DNA from: Streptomyces sclerotialus
GTDB taxonomy: Bacteria; Actinomycetota; Actinomycetes; Streptomycetales; Streptomycetaceae
Direction of reading: 5' to 3'
DNA length: 64,000 nt
Assembly: GCA_000719105.1 (NCBI GenBank)
Contig: JODX01000018.1
Span: 62,001 to 126,000, forward strand
A program made the translations under genes and the position numbers. A model generated the notes under the pieces. The model was given only the letters and a program-made list of their open reading frames with translations, did not search any database and was not told the DNA's origin. Below, piece by piece: positions 8,202 to 17,400 of this stretch. The number at the start of each line of letters is the position of its first letter. Position 1 is the stretch's first letter.

Positions 8202-9326
8202 GTGCGCGTGCTGATCGCCGCTGACAAGTTCAAGGGATCGCTGACCGCGGTGCAGGTCGCCGAGCGGGTGACGGCGGGGCTGCGCCGGGTTGTGCCCGGG
8301 CTCGCCGTCGAGGCGCTGCCCGTGGCCGACGGCGGCGACGGCACCGTCGACGCCGCGGTGGCGGCCGGGTTCGAGCGCCGCGAGACACGGGTCACCGGGC
8401 CGGTCGGCGACCCGGTCACCGCGGCCTGGGCGCTGCGCGGCGACACGGCTGTGGTGGAGATGGCCGAGGCCAGCGGGCTCCAGCGGCTGCCCGGCGGGGT
8501 GTTCGCCCCGCTCACCGCGTCCACGTACGGCTCGGGCGAACTGCTGCGCGCCGCGCTGGACGCCGGGGCCCGCACGATCGTGTTCGGCGTGGGCGGCAGC
8601 GCCACCACCGACGGCGGCGCCGGGATGCTCGCCGCGCTCGGCGCACGCTTCCTGGACGCGGACGGCCGGCCCGTCGGACCCGGGGGCGGGGCGCTGCGCG
8701 AGGTGGCGACCGCCGACCTGTCCGGGCTCGACACCCGGCTCGCCGACATCGAGTTCGTGCTCGCGAGCGACGTCGACAACCCGCTGACCGGACCGAAGGG
8801 CGCGCCCGCCGTGTACGGGCCGCAGAAGGGGGCGAGTCCCGGTGACGTGGCGGCGCTCGACGCGGCGCTGGCCCACTTCGCGGACGTCCTCGAGAAGGCG
8901 GTCGGCCCCAGGGCCGCCGAGTACGCCGGCGCGCCCGGCGCCGGTGCCGCCGGCGGGATCGGGTACGGCGCGCTCCTGCTCGGCGCCCGCTTCCGGCCCG
9001 GTATCGACGTCATGCTCGACGTGCTGGGCTTCGCGCCCGCGCTGGAGCGGGCCACGCTGGTGATCACCGGCGAGGGTTCCCTCGACGAGCAGACCCTGCA
9101 CGGCAAGGCCCCCGTGGGCGTGGCCGCCGCCGCACGCGCCGCCGGCAAGGAGGTCGTCGCGGTCTGCGGACGTCTCGCGCTGGCGCCGGAGGTGCTCGGC
9201 GGGGCCGGTATCCGCCGCGCCTACCCGCTCACCGACGTCGAGCCCGACGTGCAACGGTGCATCGCGGAGGCGGGGCCGATCCTGGAGGACGTGGCGGAGC
9301 GGATCGCACGGGACTTCCTGAGCTGA
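8202..9326 (+). CDS. glxK: Glycerate 2-kinase (GarK/GlxK family)
   Basis: A 374-residue type-I glycerate kinase, the family's normal length. It opens with VRVLIAADKFKGSLTAVQVAERV and has PVADGGDGTVDA, GVGGSATTDGGAGMLAALGARF, LASDVDNPLTGPKGA and VITGEGSLDEQTLHGKAPVGVA, all hallmark segments. The reaction is ATP + D-glycerate to 2-phosphoglycerate, feeding glyoxylate-derived carbon into glycolysis. GTG at 8202 has AAGGGGAA about 7 nt upstream; an ATG at 8169 without an RBS was rejected. The downstream convergent gene is a PucR/CdaR-type regulator; E. coli CdaR controls glycerate kinase genes, so the neighbourhood may be functional. Confidence 0.93.
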   Translation: MRVLIAADKFKGSLTAVQVAERVTAGLRRVVPGLAVEALPVADGGDGTVDAAVAAGFERRETRVTGPVGDPVTAAWALRGDTAVVEMAEASGLQRLPGGVFAPLTASTYGSGELLRAALDAGARTIVFGVGGSATTDGGAGMLAALGARFLDADGRPVGPGGGALREVATADLSGLDTRLADIEFVLASDVDNPLTGPKGAPAVYGPQKGASPGDVAALDAALAHFADVLEKAVGPRAAEYAGAPGAGAAGGIGYGALLLGARFRPGIDVMLDVLGFAPALERATLVITGEGSLDEQTLHGKAPVGVAAAARAAGKEVVAVCGRLALAPEVLGGAGIRRAYPLTDVEPDVQRCIAEAGPILEDVAERIARDFLS

Positions 9327-9368
9327 GGGGGTCCGGGCGCGGGCGGGGTGAGGGGGAAGAGGCGCTCC

Positions 9369-10577
9369 TCACCGCGCCGCCCCCGACAGCCGGCCCGACA
9401 ACCGGTACGCGTCCAGTGCCAGGGTCATCTCGATCAGGTCCCGGGGCCGCGCCAGCGACCGCGACGTGAGCTGCTCCAGGCGCCGCAGCCGGTTGAAGAC
9501 CGTGTTGCGGTGGCAGTACAGCCGTCCCGCGGCCCGCCCCGCCGACCCCTCGCAGGCCAGCCACACGTCCAGTGTCTCCAGCAGCACCGCCCGGTCGGCC
9601 GGTTCCAGTTCCAGCAGGGCCCCGAGGACGTCCGTCACCAGCCGGTCGGCGAGCTCCGGCCGGCTCACCACCAGGGCCGTGGGGATCCGCCGGTCCAGCC
9701 GTACGACCTCCGTCGCGTCCGGCGGGCAGGTGCGCAGCGCCAGCTCGGCCAGCCGCCGGGCCGGACCGAGCTCGGCGAGGCCGCCCACCACCGGGCTGAC
9801 CCCGCCCGGGCCGGAGCAGCGCCCCGCCAGCACCTCCGTCACCCCGTCGAGGTCCTGCCCCGCACCGAGCGCCACCACCCCCACCTCGACGTCCGTGCGC
9901 ATCCGCCAGACGAAGCGGTAACCGGTGCCCCGCAGCGGCCGGTGGAAGGTCTCCCGGCGCTCCGGGCGCAGCACCACCACCGCGTACGGCCCGTGCTCCG
10001 GCAGGTCCAGGCCCGCCGCCGCCCGGGCCGCGAGCCCCGGTGCCGACTGCCCCTCCAGCAGCGCGTCCAGCAGCGCCTGCGCCTGTTCGTCGGTGCGCCG
10101 CCGCAGCTCCGTCTCGGCCGCCCGGTACGCCTCGGCCGCCGTCGCGGCCTGCGCGTCCACCGCCGCCCACACCGCCGTCGCCGACCGCATCAGCACCCGC
10201 AGCCGTTCCGGCTCCCGGGCGGCCGGTCCCTCCAGCAGCGCGTCCCACACGAGGTAGCCCGCGCTGCGGTAGGCGTGCACCAGCAGTTCCAGGGGCAGTC
10301 CCTGCTGGGCCCGGCGGCGGCCGGTGTCCTCCGCGTACTCCAGGTCGCGGCGCGGTTCCTCCCGGGCCGCGGCGATCGTCTCGATGCCGATCCGCATCGC
10401 CTCCTCCGTCTCCCGCCAGTGCTGGTCGTACGGGACCACCTCCCCGTACACGGGGGAGTGCTCGGCGAGGCGGCGCAGGTGCTCGTCGACGAGCTCGGGC
10501 ACCCGCTCCCGCAGCGCCGCGCAGGACTCCGCGAGCAGCTTCCAGTCCTGACCGGTACGCCTTCTCCGCGCTGCCAT
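9369..10577 (-). CDS. PucR/CdaR-type transcriptional regulator
   Basis: A 402-residue regulator. The N-terminal 110 residues (ESCAALRERVPELVDEHLRRLAEHSPVY onward) resemble the RsbRD N-terminal domain. A middle GGDEF-like region follows. The C-terminus carries the PucR helix-turn-helix (DVWLACEGSAGRAAGRLYCHRNTVFNRLRRLEQLTSRSL, near residues 335-375). Such proteins sense small metabolites and bind one or a few operons. It is divergent from the liv-type transporter operon (206 bp between starts) and convergent with glycerate kinase, so either could be its target. ATG at 10577 lacks a clear RBS and the alternative GTG at 10625 is no better, so the start is uncertain. Confidence 0.82.
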   Translation of the reverse strand: MAARRRRTGQDWKLLAESCAALRERVPELVDEHLRRLAEHSPVYGEVVPYDQHWRETEEAMRIGIETIAAAREEPRRDLEYAEDTGRRRAQQGLPLELLVHAYRSAGYLVWDALLEGPAAREPERLRVLMRSATAVWAAVDAQAATAAEAYRAAETELRRRTDEQAQALLDALLEGQSAPGLAARAAAGLDLPEHGPYAVVVLRPERRETFHRPLRGTGYRFVWRMRTDVEVGVVALGAGQDLDGVTEVLAGRCSGPGGVSPVVGGLAELGPARRLAELALRTCPPDATEVVRLDRRIPTALVVSRPELADRLVTDVLGALLELEPADRAVLLETLDVWLACEGSAGRAAGRLYCHRNTVFNRLRRLEQLTSRSLARPRDLIEMTLALDAYRLSGRLSGAAR

Positions 10578-10783
10578 GGTCCGGAGGATGCCACCGCGCC
10601 ACCACGTGGCGCAGGCCCCTGACACGCACCGTTGTGCGCGCGCACAACGCGCGGCCGGACCCGCTGGTCACCCGCAGCGATTCGGCACCGGCCCGTGGAC
10701 GGGCCGGTCACGGCGGTGCTGTCGTGAGCGCGACACAAGCACGGAAGCGCGTCAAGGCGCATCGGGTGAGGGCAGGGGAACGC

Positions 10784-11596
10784 ATGGGCGGTGGTGGAGC
10801 GGGTCTCGTCGTACGGGACCTCTCGGTGGGATACGGCCCCGTACGCGCACTGCGCGAGGTGTCGCTGGAGGTGCCCGAGGGGGCCGTGGTGACGGTGCTC
10901 GGCGGCAACGGCGCGGGCAAGTCCACGCTGCTGCGGGCCGTCAGCCGCACCCTCGCCTTCCACGGGGGCACGGTCACCGGCGGCACGGTCAGCCTCGGGG
11001 ACCGGCGGCTGGACGGGCTGCCACCGGACCGCGTGGTCGCCGCCGGGGTGTGCCAGGTGCCGGAGGGGCGGCAGGTGTTCGCCCGGATGACCGTCGCCGA
11101 CAACCTGCGCGCCGGCACCTTCGGCAGTTCCGGAGGGCGTACGGCACGGGCGGCGGCCCTGCGCCGCGTCCACGAACTCTTCCCCGTCCTCGCCGAGCGC
11201 GCCCAGCAGCACGCGGGCCTCCTCTCCGGCGGCGAACAGCAGATGCTCGCCGTCGGGCGCGCCCTGATGGCCGCCCCGAAGGTGCTGCTCCTCGACGAGC
11301 CGTCCCTCGGGCTCGCCCCGCTGATGGCCGAGCGGATCGCCGACACCGTGCGGGAGATCAACGACCAGGGCACGTCCGTGCTGCTGGTCGAACAGAACGC
11401 CGCGATCGCGCTGCGCCTCGCCGACCGCGCGTACGTCCTGGAGGTCGGCGAGGTGACCCTGTCCGGACCCGCCGGCGAACTGGCCGCCTCGGACGAGGTG
11501 CGCCGCCGCTATCTCGGCGTGGTCGACGAGGACGCGGCCGCCGACGCGTCGTCCGCCCGCGGCACCGCGCCCGCGCTGTCCCGGTGGGAAGGGTGA
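10784..11596 (+). CDS. livF: Branched-chain amino acid ABC transporter ATPase LivF
   Basis: A 270-residue ATPase with Walker A GGNGAGKST (residue about 43), signature LLSGGEQQMLAVGRALM and Walker B VLLLDEPSLGLAP. The sequence VPEGRQVFARMTVADNLRAG is diagnostic of LivF subunits. It energises uptake together with LivG. It is first in a five-gene operon whose genes overlap or touch. ATG at 10784 has GGCAGGGGA 5 nt upstream. The C-terminus extends about 25 residues past the core as a disordered Asp/Ala tail. Confidence 0.92.
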   Translation: MGGGGAGLVVRDLSVGYGPVRALREVSLEVPEGAVVTVLGGNGAGKSTLLRAVSRTLAFHGGTVTGGTVSLGDRRLDGLPPDRVVAAGVCQVPEGRQVFARMTVADNLRAGTFGSSGGRTARAAALRRVHELFPVLAERAQQHAGLLSGGEQQMLAVGRALMAAPKVLLLDEPSLGLAPLMAERIADTVREINDQGTSVLLVEQNAAIALRLADRAYVLEVGEVTLSGPAGELAASDEVRRRYLGVVDEDAAADASSARGTAPALSRWEG

Positions 11597-11604
11597 CCGC
11601 ACGC

Positions 11605-12405
11605 ATGACATCCGTTCTTCCCCAGGCCGGCATCCCGCCGCTCGAGGTCAGCGACCTGACCGTACGCTTCGCCGGCCTCACCGCCCTCGACGCCGTCACG
11701 TTCACCGTCCGCCCCGGCACCGTCCACGCCCTCATCGGGCCCAACGGCGCCGGCAAGTCCACCTGCTTCAACGTCCTCACCGGCGTCTACCGCGCCACCG
11801 AGGGCAGCGTCCGCCTCGGCGACCGGGAACTGACCGGGCTGTCCCCGCACCGCATCGCGGACCTGGGGGTCGCCCGCATCTTCCAGAACCTGGCGCTGCC
11901 CCCGCACGCCACGGTCGAGGACAGCCTGCTCCTCGGCCGGCACCGGCTCACCCGGACCGGGTTCCTCGCGGCGGGGCTGCGGCTGCCCTCCGCCGCACGC
12001 GAGGACCGCCGGCACCGCGCCCGCGTCCGTGAGATCGCCGAGTTCGTCGGCATCGCGGACTGCCTCGGCCACCCGGCCGGGTCCCTGCCGTACGGGCGGC
12101 AGAAGCTCGCCGAACTCGCCCGCGCCCTGTGCATGGAGCCAAAAGTGCTGCTCCTCGACGAGCCCGTCGCGGGCATGACCGCCGATGAGCGGCGCCGTAC
12201 GGCCGCCGTGATCGCGGGCGTGCGCGACAGCCTCGGCATCTCGATCGTCCTCGTGGAACACGACATGGGAGTGGTGATGCGACTCGCCGACTCGGTGACC
12301 GTCCTGGACTTCGGACGCAGGATCGCGGACGGCGCCCCCGGCGACGTACAGAACGATCCCGCCGTCATCCGCGCCTACCTGGGTGAGGAGGCGACGCAGC
12401 AGTGA
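11605..12405 (+). CDS. livG: Branched-chain amino acid ABC transporter ATPase LivG
   Basis: A 266-residue ATPase with Walker A GPNGAGKST, the LivG-type RIFQNLALPPHATVEDSLLLGRH, signature SLPYGRQKLAELARALC and Walker B VLLLDEPVAGM. It pairs with LivF on the two permeases. Two starts are possible: GTG at 11593, overlapping the livF stop by four bases, or ATG at 11605, which has GGGAAGG 12 nt upstream. ATG was chosen because similarity begins just after it. The stop overlaps livH by four bases. Confidence 0.9.
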   Translation: MTSVLPQAGIPPLEVSDLTVRFAGLTALDAVTFTVRPGTVHALIGPNGAGKSTCFNVLTGVYRATEGSVRLGDRELTGLSPHRIADLGVARIFQNLALPPHATVEDSLLLGRHRLTRTGFLAAGLRLPSAAREDRRHRARVREIAEFVGIADCLGHPAGSLPYGRQKLAELARALCMEPKVLLLDEPVAGMTADERRRTAAVIAGVRDSLGISIVLVEHDMGVVMRLADSVTVLDFGRRIADGAPGDVQNDPAVIRAYLGEEATQQ

Positions 12406-13292
12406 CCACCTTCGCCGAACTCCTCCTCAACGGCATCTCCCTGGGCTCGGTCTACGCCCTCATCGCCCTCGGCTTCGTGGTGATCTTCCGCGCCACCGAG
12501 GTCGTCAACTTCGCCCACGCCTCGCTGCTGCTGGCCGGCGGGTACGTCACCGCGGTCCTCCACGAGGACATCGGGTTCTGGCCCGCGCTGCTCGTCGGGA
12601 TCGCGGGCGCCGCGGCCGTCGGGGCGGCCGTGGAGTTCCTGGTCATGCGCCGCTACCGGGGCGCCGACCACAGCGTCCTCGCCATCGTCACGATCGGCGT
12701 GGACATCCTGCTCACCACCGAGCTCACCCGTCGCATCGGCACGGACGTCCTCGCGCTCGGGGATCCCTGGGGCGACGCGGTTCTCACCCTCGGCCCGATC
12801 TCCCTCGCCCACACGCGCATCGCCGCGTTCGTGGCGGCCGGGCTGCTCATCACGGCCTTCCTGCTCGTCTTCCGCTACACCTCCTGGGGTGTGGCGATGC
12901 GCGCCGCCGCCGAGAGCGCGGAGACGGCCGCGCTGATGGGCGTACGGCTCGGCAGGGTGTCGCTGGGCGCCTGGGCCGTGGCGGGTGGCCTCGCGGCCGT
13001 CGCCGCCCTCTTCCTGACCGTCTTCCCGACCCCGGGCCTGGAACGGGCCACCTCGCTGGCCGCGCTCAAGGCCTTCCCGGCCGCGATCCTCGGCGGGCTC
13101 GACTCCACCACCGGCGCCCTCGTCGGCGGCCTCCTCATCGGGATCACCGAGTCGCTGGCCACCGGCTACCAGAGCGACCTCGCCTTCCTCGGCCGGGGCC
13201 TGGGCGACCTCGCCCCGTACCTCGTGATGATCGCCGTCCTGCTCGTCCGGCCCGCCGGGCTGTTCGGCACGAAGGAGCTCGCCCGTGTCTGA
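12402..13292 (+). CDS. livH: Branched-chain amino acid ABC transporter permease LivH
   Basis: A 296-residue polytopic membrane protein with about eight hydrophobic segments. It begins TFAELLLNGISLGSVYALIALGFVVIFRATEVVNFAHA, the typical LivH entry helix. The EAA-like loop region reads VAMRAAAESAETAALMGV. GTG at 12402 overlaps the livG stop (GTGA). It forms the translocation pore with LivM in the cytoplasmic membrane. Confidence 0.92.
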   Translation: MTTFAELLLNGISLGSVYALIALGFVVIFRATEVVNFAHASLLLAGGYVTAVLHEDIGFWPALLVGIAGAAAVGAAVEFLVMRRYRGADHSVLAIVTIGVDILLTTELTRRIGTDVLALGDPWGDAVLTLGPISLAHTRIAAFVAAGLLITAFLLVFRYTSWGVAMRAAAESAETAALMGVRLGRVSLGAWAVAGGLAAVAALFLTVFPTPGLERATSLAALKAFPAAILGGLDSTTGALVGGLLIGITESLATGYQSDLAFLGRGLGDLAPYLVMIAVLLVRPAGLFGTKELARV

Positions 13293-14430
13293 CGTCCTGG
13301 CCACCGAGAAGGGCGCGCCCGGCACGGTCCGCAGCGCGCCTGCACGGAGACTCCCCGGCCCCCGCGCCTGGGTCTGGGCGGCCCTCGCCGTCCTCCTCCT
13401 CGCCCTGCCGTTCTACCTCGACCGCTTCTGGCTCCAGGCCGGGCTGTTCGCGATGGCGGCCGCGATCGGGGCGATCGGCATCAACCTCCTCACCGGCGCG
13501 ACCGGCCAGCTCTCCATGGGCCACGCCTTCTTCCTCGCGGTGGGGGCGTACGGCTACTGCGTGCTGGCCGGGGACGGGGGTGGGAGCGGCGGTGACGGTC
13601 TCGTCGGCCTCGGGCTGCCCACCTGGCTGGCCGCCGTCCTCGCCGTCCTGCTCGCGGGGGCCGCGGGCGGCCTCTTCAGCCCCATCGCCGGGCGGCTGCG
13701 CGGCGCCTACCTGGGCATCGCCACCCTCGCGCTGATCTTCATCGGGCAGCACGTGCTGTTCAACGCCCAGGATCTGACCGGCGGCTTCAACGGCCGGGAC
13801 GTCCCCCCGCTGAACCTGTTCGGCCTCACCTTCGACGACAGCGAGCTGGTCGTGGCCGCCGTGCCGTTCGGTTCGGCCGAGAAGCTCTGGTACCTCGGGC
13901 TGGCGCTGCTGCTGGGCGGTGCGCTGTTCGCCCGCGGGGTGCTGCGGGGCCGGCCCGGCCGCGCCATGAACGCCATTCGCGACCACCGCATCGCCGCCGG
14001 GGTGATGGGCGTGCCCGTGGCCCGCTACCGGGCCGGCGTGTTCGTGCTGTCCTCGATGTACGCGGGCCTGGCAGGGGTGCTGCTGGCGCTGGTGTTCCAG
14101 CGGACGGTGCCCGACTACTTCGGCATCACGCTCTCGCTCGAGTACCTCGCCATGATCGTCATCGGCGGGCTCGGCTCGGTGTCCGGCGCGGTGGCGGGGG
14201 CGTTCTTCGTCTCCCTGCTGCCGCAGCTGCTGACCCGTTACAGCGACGCGCTGCCCCTGGTCTCCGCCCCCGGCACGGGCGGGATCGCACCGGGCGAGGC
14301 GTCCCGGTACCTGTACGGCGCCGCCGTCGTCGCGGTGGTGCTCTTCCTGCCGGGCGGCCTGGTCAGGGTGGCCGCCCGGCTCCGCTCCAAGCTCAGGCAC
14401 ATCCCAGGGGACCCAGTGGAGGAACGATGA
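13285..14430 (+). CDS. livM: Branched-chain amino acid ABC transporter permease LivM
   Basis: A 381-residue polytopic protein with about ten hydrophobic segments. Family features are INLLTGATGQLSMGHAFFLAVGAY (residues about 67-90) and NAIRDHRIAAGVMGVPVARYR before the EYLAMIVIGGLGSVSGAVAGA stretch. GTG at 13285 lies inside the end of livH (8-bp overlap). A Gly/Asp-rich insert at residues 95-107 lengthens one extracytoplasmic or cytoplasmic loop. LivM pairs with LivH. Confidence 0.92.
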   Translation: MSDVLATEKGAPGTVRSAPARRLPGPRAWVWAALAVLLLALPFYLDRFWLQAGLFAMAAAIGAIGINLLTGATGQLSMGHAFFLAVGAYGYCVLAGDGGGSGGDGLVGLGLPTWLAAVLAVLLAGAAGGLFSPIAGRLRGAYLGIATLALIFIGQHVLFNAQDLTGGFNGRDVPPLNLFGLTFDDSELVVAAVPFGSAEKLWYLGLALLLGGALFARGVLRGRPGRAMNAIRDHRIAAGVMGVPVARYRAGVFVLSSMYAGLAGVLLALVFQRTVPDYFGITLSLEYLAMIVIGGLGSVSGAVAGAFFVSLLPQLLTRYSDALPLVSAPGTGGIAPGEASRYLYGAAVVAVVLFLPGGLVRVAARLRSKLRHIPGDPVEER

Positions 14431-15698
14431 GGACGACATCCGCGGCCAGAGCGGCCGCCGGGGCGCTCGCGGCACTGCTCGTGCTGTCCGCGTGCAGCTC
14501 GAAGGCCGAGGAAGGTGGCGGCGGCGGTGGCGGGAAGGAGAGCACCGGCGGCGTACGGACCGGGGACGGCGTCTCGGGCGACACCATCCAGCTGGGCGTG
14601 CTCACCGACATGACCGGCGTCTACGCCACGCTCGGCAAGAGCGTCACCCAGGCCCAGCAGCTCTACGTGAAGCAGCTCAACGCCGACGGCGGCGTCTGCG
14701 GCTACAAGATCGAGCTCACGGTGCGGGACCACGGCTACGACCCGCAGAAGGCCGTCGCCGCGTACACCGAGCTGGAGCCGGACGTGCTGGGCTTCCCGCA
14801 GTTCCTCGGCTCGCCGTTCGTCGCCGCCGTGCGGCAGCGCATCGAGGGGCAGGACAAGGGACTGGTGCTCCCGCAGGCGTGGGCCCACTCGCTGCTCGGC
14901 AGCGAGTACATCCGGGTCCTCGGCTCCACGTACGACGTCGAGACGATCAACGCCATCGACTTCCTGATGCAGGAGAAGGGCATCAAGAAGGGCGACAAGA
15001 TCGGTCACGTCTACTTCGAGGGCGACTACGGCGAGAGCGCCGTGGAGGGCTCCCGGCACATGGCGGAGGAGGCCGGCCTCACGGTCGTCGAGCAGAAGAT
15101 CAAACCGACCGACAACGACATGACCGCCCAGGTCGCCGCCCTGAAGAAGGCCGGCGTCAAGGCCATCGTGATCAGCGCGGGCCCGCGCCAGGCCGCCTCG
15201 CTCGTGGGCGTCGCCGCGGCCGGCGGCTTCGACGTGCCGATCATCGGCAACAACTCCGCCTTCTCGCCGCAGCTCCTCGCCACCCAGGCGGGCCCGGCGC
15301 TGACGAAGAACTACTACGTCGCCTCGCCCTCGCTGCCCATCGGCGCGGACACCGAGGAGGCGAAGAAGCTCGTCACCGACTACAAGGCGGCCTACCCGAA
15401 GGACTCCCTCGACAACGGCGTCGTCGCCGGCTGGACGGCCGCGGCGGTGTTCACGGAGGCCCTGAAGAAGGCGTGCGCCGAGAAGGACCTCACGCGCGAG
15501 GGTGTCGGCAAGGCCCTGCTCTCGCTCGACTCCTTCAACAACGGCTTCGGCGTGGCGAACGACTTCTCCGACCCGAAGGCCCCGTCCTCCAAGGAGAGCG
15601 TCATCCTCCAGCCGGACAAGGGCGTGACGGGCGGCATGCGGGTCGTCCGCGAGCCGGAGGCGTCGCAGGCGGCGCTGGGGTACACGCCGGGCGCCTGA
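14427..15698 (+). CDS. livK: Branched-chain amino acid-type substrate-binding lipoprotein LivK
   Basis: A 423-residue secreted lipoprotein. The signal peptide ends in the lipobox LSAC with Cys23 as the lipidation site, followed by a Gly/Lys/Glu-rich tether. The mature part is a type-I periplasmic-binding fold (IQLGVLTDMTGVYATLGKS; KIGHVYFEGDYGESAVEG). RBS GGAGGAACG precedes an ATG that overlaps the livM stop. It is unusual only in being last in the operon. The ligand may be leucine/isoleucine/valine but related proteins bind amides, urea or aromatic acids; the sequence alone does not decide. Confidence 0.9.
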   Translation: MRTTSAARAAAGALAALLVLSACSSKAEEGGGGGGGKESTGGVRTGDGVSGDTIQLGVLTDMTGVYATLGKSVTQAQQLYVKQLNADGGVCGYKIELTVRDHGYDPQKAVAAYTELEPDVLGFPQFLGSPFVAAVRQRIEGQDKGLVLPQAWAHSLLGSEYIRVLGSTYDVETINAIDFLMQEKGIKKGDKIGHVYFEGDYGESAVEGSRHMAEEAGLTVVEQKIKPTDNDMTAQVAALKKAGVKAIVISAGPRQAASLVGVAAAGGFDVPIIGNNSAFSPQLLATQAGPALTKNYYVASPSLPIGADTEEAKKLVTDYKAAYPKDSLDNGVVAGWTAAAVFTEALKKACAEKDLTREGVGKALLSLDSFNNGFGVANDFSDPKAPSSKESVILQPDKGVTGGMRVVREPEASQAALGYTPGA

Positions 15699-15716
15699 GC
15701 GGCAGGACCACGGAAA

Positions 15717-15758
15717 ACGGGTGTGGGCCCGAGCCATCAGGCTCGGGCCCACACCCGT
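15717..15758. terminator. Bidirectional terminator between livK and pssA
   Basis: A perfect 19-bp stem (15717-15735 with 15740-15758) around a 4-nt ATCA loop. On the minus strand the hairpin is followed by TTTTCC, so it is a good intrinsic terminator for the pssA transcript; on the plus strand it has no T-run but should still stop livK transcripts. Confidence 0.85.
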
Positions 15759-15779
15759 CGTTCACCGTCTCGCCGGCCG

Positions 15780-16634
15780 TTACGGCAGCTGCGCCGCACG
15801 CGCCTCGCGCCGGTTGTCGCGGAAGTTGTTCACCCGGCGGGCCGTGGCGAACAGCGGGATCACCGCGCCCAGCACGAGCTGCAGGGCGCAGCCGGTCTGG
15901 AGCAGCAGCTGGCCGCCGGGGGCGTCGAACGCCCAGGCCGCCAGGAGACCCATGGACACCACGATCCAGGAGAGCATCGCCGCGGCGAGCGGACCGCGCG
16001 GCTTCGGGTACTCCACCCGGCTCACCATCAGCCACGCCGTGCCGAGGATCGCCAGCAGCGTCGCCACGAAGGGCAGCTCCAGCAGCACGATCGAGACGAC
16101 CGTCAGCGCGCCGAACGGGGACGGCATGCCCTGGAACATTCCGTCCTTCATCGTCACGCAGGAGAACCGCGCCAGTCTCAGCACCACCGCCAGCAGCACC
16201 ACGATGGCCCCCACCGCCGCCACCCGCTGGTGTGCGTCGTCCGCGACCATTCCGTAGACCAGCACGAAGTACGCCGGCGCCAGGCCGAAGCTGATCAGGT
16301 CGGAGAGGTTGTCCAGCTCGGCACCCATCGGGGACGAGCGCAGCTTGCGCGCCACCAGGCCGTCGAACAGGTCGAAGACCGCCGCGCAGAGCATGAGGAT
16401 GACCGCCGTGGCCGCGCTGTGGCGGGCCATGCCGGTCTCCTGGCTGCCCTGGAGGTGCGGGATCAGGATGCCGGTGGTGGTGAAGTACACCGCCATGAAG
16501 CCGCACGTGGCGTTGCCGAGGGTGAGCGTGTCCGCTATCGAGAGGCGGAGGGAGAGCGGCATCTCCTCCTCTTCGTCGTCCTCGACCGCCTCGGGCGCCC
16601 AGCCCGGTTTGGTATCAGGATCAATCACGGTCAA
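15780..16634 (-). CDS. pssA: CDP-diacylglycerol-serine O-phosphatidyltransferase
   Basis: A 284-residue membrane enzyme of the CDP-alcohol phosphatidyltransferase family. The catalytic motif is complete: Asp88, Asp91-Gly92, Ala95-Arg96, Gly104, Asp108, Asp112. About eight transmembrane segments follow the charged N-terminus (DDEEEE). It makes phosphatidylserine from CDP-diacylglycerol and serine, which the adjacent Psd then decarboxylates to phosphatidylethanolamine. Reading upstream there is a TTG at 16634 with GGGG 11 nt before it and a GTG at 16628; the TTG was chosen by spacing. The start region overlaps the end of psd, so the two are co-translated. Confidence 0.92.
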   Translation of the reverse strand: MTVIDPDTKPGWAPEAVEDDEEEEMPLSLRLSIADTLTLGNATCGFMAVYFTTTGILIPHLQGSQETGMARHSAATAVILMLCAAVFDLFDGLVARKLRSSPMGAELDNLSDLISFGLAPAYFVLVYGMVADDAHQRVAAVGAIVVLLAVVLRLARFSCVTMKDGMFQGMPSPFGALTVVSIVLLELPFVATLLAILGTAWLMVSRVEYPKPRGPLAAAMLSWIVVSMGLLAAWAFDAPGGQLLLQTGCALQLVLGAVIPLFATARRVNNFRDNRREARAAQLP

Positions 16635-17277
16635 TGCGAGTCACCCCAGCCACGGTCTTCTGACCGACCTCCACGGCGACCTCGACTCCCTCGGGGAGGT
16701 AGATGTCGACGCGGGAGCCGAAGCGGATCAGGCCGATCCGGTCCCCCTGCTCCACCTTGGTGCCCTGCGGCACGTAAGGAACGATACGGCGGGCGACCGC
16801 GCCGGCGATCTGGATCATCTCGATGTCACCGAGCTCGGTGTCGAAGTGCCAGACGACGCGCTCGTTGTTCTCGCTCTCCTTGTTGAACGCCGGAACGAAC
16901 CCGCCGGGGATGTGCTCGACCGACGTGACCGTGCCGGAGAGCGGGGCGCGGTTCACGTGGACGTTGAGCGGGCTCATGAAGATGGCGACGCGGGTGCGGC
17001 CGTCCTTCCACGGCATGATGCTCTGCACCACACCGTCGGCGGGCGAGATGACCCGGCCCCGGGCGATCTCGCGCTCGGGGTCGCGGAAGAACCACAGCAT
17101 GCCCGCCGCGAGCGCGGTGGCGGGCACGGCGACGGCCTTGGCGGCGCCGGAGCGGCGCGCGCGGGCGAGGCTGAGGGCTGCGGTGGCGACGGTCGGGAGG
17201 AGCCACGGCGATGCTCCGCGCGCAAGGCGTACGCCGACCCGGCTGTCGCGAGGTGCAGAGGTTTGGCTGTGGGGCAT
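16621..17277 (-). CDS. psd: Phosphatidylserine decarboxylase (short, pyruvoyl-dependent)
   Basis: A 218-residue decarboxylase of the short actinobacterial/archaeal class. The self-cleavage site is FGSR with Ser188, which becomes the pyruvoyl cofactor of the alpha chain. Other family features are FFRDPERE (63-70), SPADGVVQSI (79-88) and MSPLNVHVNRAPLSG (101-115). One N-terminal hydrophobic hairpin (residues 22-63) anchors it to the membrane. It converts phosphatidylserine to phosphatidylethanolamine. ATG at 17277 has GAAGG 7 nt upstream. It is the first gene of the psd-pssA pair. Confidence 0.93.
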   Translation of the reverse strand: MPHSQTSAPRDSRVGVRLARGASPWLLPTVATAALSLARARRSGAAKAVAVPATALAAGMLWFFRDPEREIARGRVISPADGVVQSIMPWKDGRTRVAIFMSPLNVHVNRAPLSGTVTSVEHIPGGFVPAFNKESENNERVVWHFDTELGDIEMIQIAGAVARRIVPYVPQGTKVEQGDRIGLIRFGSRVDIYLPEGVEVAVEVGQKTVAGVTRIDRD

Positions 17278-17400
17278 GGATGACCTTCGTAGCGGATGAT
17301 GCCGCGCAGTAACGGGGGACGGCGGCTTTCCGGGATGGTACCGGGCGCGCACTACAACTGGGCAAGCCAGGAAGCCGAGTCGGCGACCGAAGACCGATGA

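Noticed and set aside
10577-10783. Small gene between the PucR regulator and livF
   Set aside because: No frame with a start, RBS and plausible composition; treated as the divergent promoter region.
15677-15682. GGGTAC near the end of livK
   Set aside because: Lies in codons of livK just before a strong terminator, with no downstream plus-strand gene.
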